A stretch of 51,543 nt of DNA. It comes from Ruminococcus flavefaciens. Lineage in GTDB: Bacteria > Bacillota > Clostridia > Oscillospirales > Ruminococcaceae. The number at the start of each line of letters is the position of its first letter. Positions within the stretch are counted from its first letter, which is position 1. This document shows positions 50,011-51,543 of the stretch, piece by piece. Location of the stretch: NCBI GenBank assembly GCA_002373775.1, contig DFJW01000075.1:49021-100563 (forward strand). Reading direction: 5' to 3'. The position numbers and the translations under genes were made by a program. The notes under the pieces are model-generated. The model did not search any database, was not told the origin of the DNA, and worked only from the letters and a program-made list of their open reading frames with translations.

Positions 50011-51543
50011 TTACTTGATATCGGCGTGGTGGGACTGGAGGGACTTGACGCCGAAGTGTTTATTCTCCTTATGGGCACGGATACCCTCGGCACTTGCCTT
50101 AGCGGCAGCCATAGTAGTTATATAAGTAACGCGGTGCTTGATAGCAGCCTTACGGATATAGCTGTCGTCGTGGATACTTGTCTTGCCTGCGGGAGTATTG
50201 ATGATGAGCTGGATCTCGCCGTTAGCGATCTCGTCAGCGATATTCGGTCTTCCCTCGTACATCTTGTAGATACGCTCTACGGGGATGCCTGCTTCCTTTA
50301 TCATCTCATAGCTCTTGCCGGTAGCGATGATACGGAATCCGAGGTCATTGAAATCTCTTGCGATGTCCACGAGTTCGGGCTTGTCTCTGTCGCATACGCT
50401 GAGGAGGACTGTGCCTTCATCGGGGAGACGAGTCTGGGTAGCTTCCTGAGCCTTGTAGTAAGCTTCACCGAAAGTGGGAGCGATACCGAGAACTTCGCCG
50501 GTAGAACGCATCTCAGGTCCGAGTACAGGATCCACTTCCGGGAACATATTGAACGGGAATACAGCTTCCTTTACGCCGTAGTGGCAGATCTCGCGGTCGT
50601 GGAGTTCCGGAACGGGAGACGGTCTGCCGGTGAGTGAGGAAGTGATTATATCTGTTGCTATCTTTACCATGTTGATATCGCATACCTTGGATACCAGCGG
50701 AACAGTTCTTGAAGCACGGGGGTTAGCTTCGAGAACGTAAACTGTGTCGCCCTCGATAGCGTACTGCATGTTCATGAGACCGCATACGTTCATCTCAACA
50801 GCGATCTTCTTTGTGTACTCCTTGATAGTAGCTATCTGCTTCTCTGTGAGGTTCTTTGCAGGGAGGATGCAAGCGGAGTCACCGGAGTGAACGCCGGCAA
50901 GCTCGATATGCTCCATAACAGCAGGAACGAAGCAGTGTGTGCCGTCTGAGATCGCGTCAGCCTCACACTCTGTAGCGTGGTTGAGGAAACGGTCGATGAG
51001 GATAGGTCTGTCGGGAGTTACACCTACAGCAGCGTCCATGTATACCTTCATCATCTCGTCGTCGTGTACGATCTCCATTCCGCGTCCGCCGAGAACGTAG
51101 GAAGGACGAACCATTACGGGGTAGCCGATCTTGTTTGCGATAGCGATAGCTTCCTCAGAGTTTACAGCCATGCCAGCCTCAGGCATCGGGATGCCCAGCT
51201 TGTCCATCATAGCGCGGAAGTGGTCGCGGTCCTCAGCAAGGTCGATAGTCTCGGGAGTTGTACCGAGGATATTTACGCCGTACTTTTTGAGGTCGTTGGC
51301 GAGATTGAGGGGAGTCTGACCGCCGAACTGAGCGATAACGCCGACGGGCTTCTCCTTTTCGTGTATGGAAAGTACATCCTCCAGAGTAAGGGGCTCGAAA
51401 TAGAGCTTGTCGGATGTATCATAGTCTGTGGAAACAGTCTCGGGGTTGCAGTTTACGATAATGGACTCGAATCCCAGCTTCTTGAGAGCGAGAGCAGCGT
51501 GAACGCAGCAGTAATCGAATTCGATACCCTGACCGATACGGTT
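50011..51543 (-). CDS. carB: Carbamoyl-phosphate synthase large subunit (C-terminal 510 residues)
   Basis: The 3' part of carB; the gene continues beyond the right edge of the window. The visible part begins NRIGQGIEFDYCCVHAALAL and covers the second ATP-grasp synthetase domain plus the C-terminal allosteric (MGS-like) domain. Recognisable segments are IAQFGGQTPLNLA, YPVMVRPSYVLGGRGMEIV, ECEADAISDG, GLMNMQYAI, NPRASRTVPLVSKV and, in the regulatory domain, ATGKSYEMIKEAGIPVERIYK and IQLIINTPAGK. The enzyme makes carbamoyl phosphate for arginine and pyrimidine synthesis. The frame is intact to the window edge. Confidence 0.97.
   Translation of the reverse strand, partial: NRIGQGIEFDYCCVHAALALKKLGFESIIVNCNPETVSTDYDTSDKLYFEPLTLEDVLSIHEKEKPVGVIAQFGGQTPLNLANDLKKYGVNILGTTPETIDLAEDRDHFRAMMDKLGIPMPEAGMAVNSEEAIAIANKIGYPVMVRPSYVLGGRGMEIVHDDEMMKVYMDAAVGVTPDRPILIDRFLNHATECEADAISDGTHCFVPAVMEHIELAGVHSGDSACILPAKNLTEKQIATIKEYTKKIAVEMNVCGLMNMQYAIEGDTVYVLEANPRASRTVPLVSKVCDINMVKIATDIITSSLTGRPSPVPELHDREICHYGVKEAVFPFNMFPEVDPVLGPEMRSTGEVLGIAPTFGEAYYKAQEATQTRLPDEGTVLLSVCDRDKPELVDIARDFNDLGFRIIATGKSYEMIKEAGIPVERIYKMYEGRPNIADEIANGEIQLIINTPAGKTSIHDDSYIRKAAIKHRVTYITTMAAAKASAEGIRAHKENKHFGVKSLQSHHADIK

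Overview
The window looks like a chromosomal segment of a fibre-degrading Ruminococcus-type Clostridium (Oscillospiraceae). The evidence is two secreted cellulosomal enzymes (GH74 and GH5) ending in type I dockerins, strong AGGAGG ribosome-binding sites, consensus sigma-A promoters, lipoboxes typical of Gram-positive lipoproteins, and duplicated BadF/HgdC-type activases. No tRNA, rRNA, CRISPR array or intact insertion sequence was seen.

Layout. 0-8.5 kb: an aldose-1-epimerase-like gene, a small membrane-protein operon, citrate synthase, a zinc-ribbon/TPM pair, and a repeat-rich zinc-ribbon membrane protein. 8.6-14 kb: two separately promoted dockerin enzymes, GH74 xyloglucanase and GH5 endoglucanase. 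14.2-19.9 kb: a TetR repressor divergent from an MMPL exporter and a heptad-repeat exported protein, with four matching operators between them. 20-24.5 kb: a lipoprotein, an ECF sigma/membrane partner pair, a two-gene phage tail-like operon, and an Sfp-type phosphopantetheinyl transferase. 24.7-30.8 kb: a flippase, a cysteine-cluster protein and a giant YfhO protein, with the relic of a solute-binding lipoprotein between them. 31-34.5 kb: pheA (chorismate mutase/prephenate dehydratase) and a B12-dependent methionine synthase. 34.6-42.2 kb: a solute-binding lipoprotein, phosphatidylserine decarboxylase, and two acyl-CoA dehydratase-activase-type genes. 42.6-49.5 kb: nine intact phage head/packaging/hub genes, followed by a FeoA-like gene. 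The 3' part of carB runs off the right edge.

The most interesting signal is a split phage-derived system. The head cluster (terS, terL, portal, capsid, protease, connector, tail terminator, small tail protein, hub) has no recognisable integrase, repressor, replication, tape-measure or lysis gene. A second, two-gene tail-like operon lies about 19 kb away on the other strand. Both operons are preceded, at nearly the same distance from their first start codon, by the same roughly 60-bp block (core 34 of 38 positions identical by eye). This suggests a co-regulated, domesticated particle, perhaps like a gene transfer agent, whose remaining parts lie elsewhere in the genome. That function is an inference; the shared sequence is directly visible.

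The window also has a family of intergenic stem-loop repeats. It includes a roughly 195-bp three-hairpin element in two inverted copies, and CCCCCGTATAC-type hairpins that mostly sit where genes converge.
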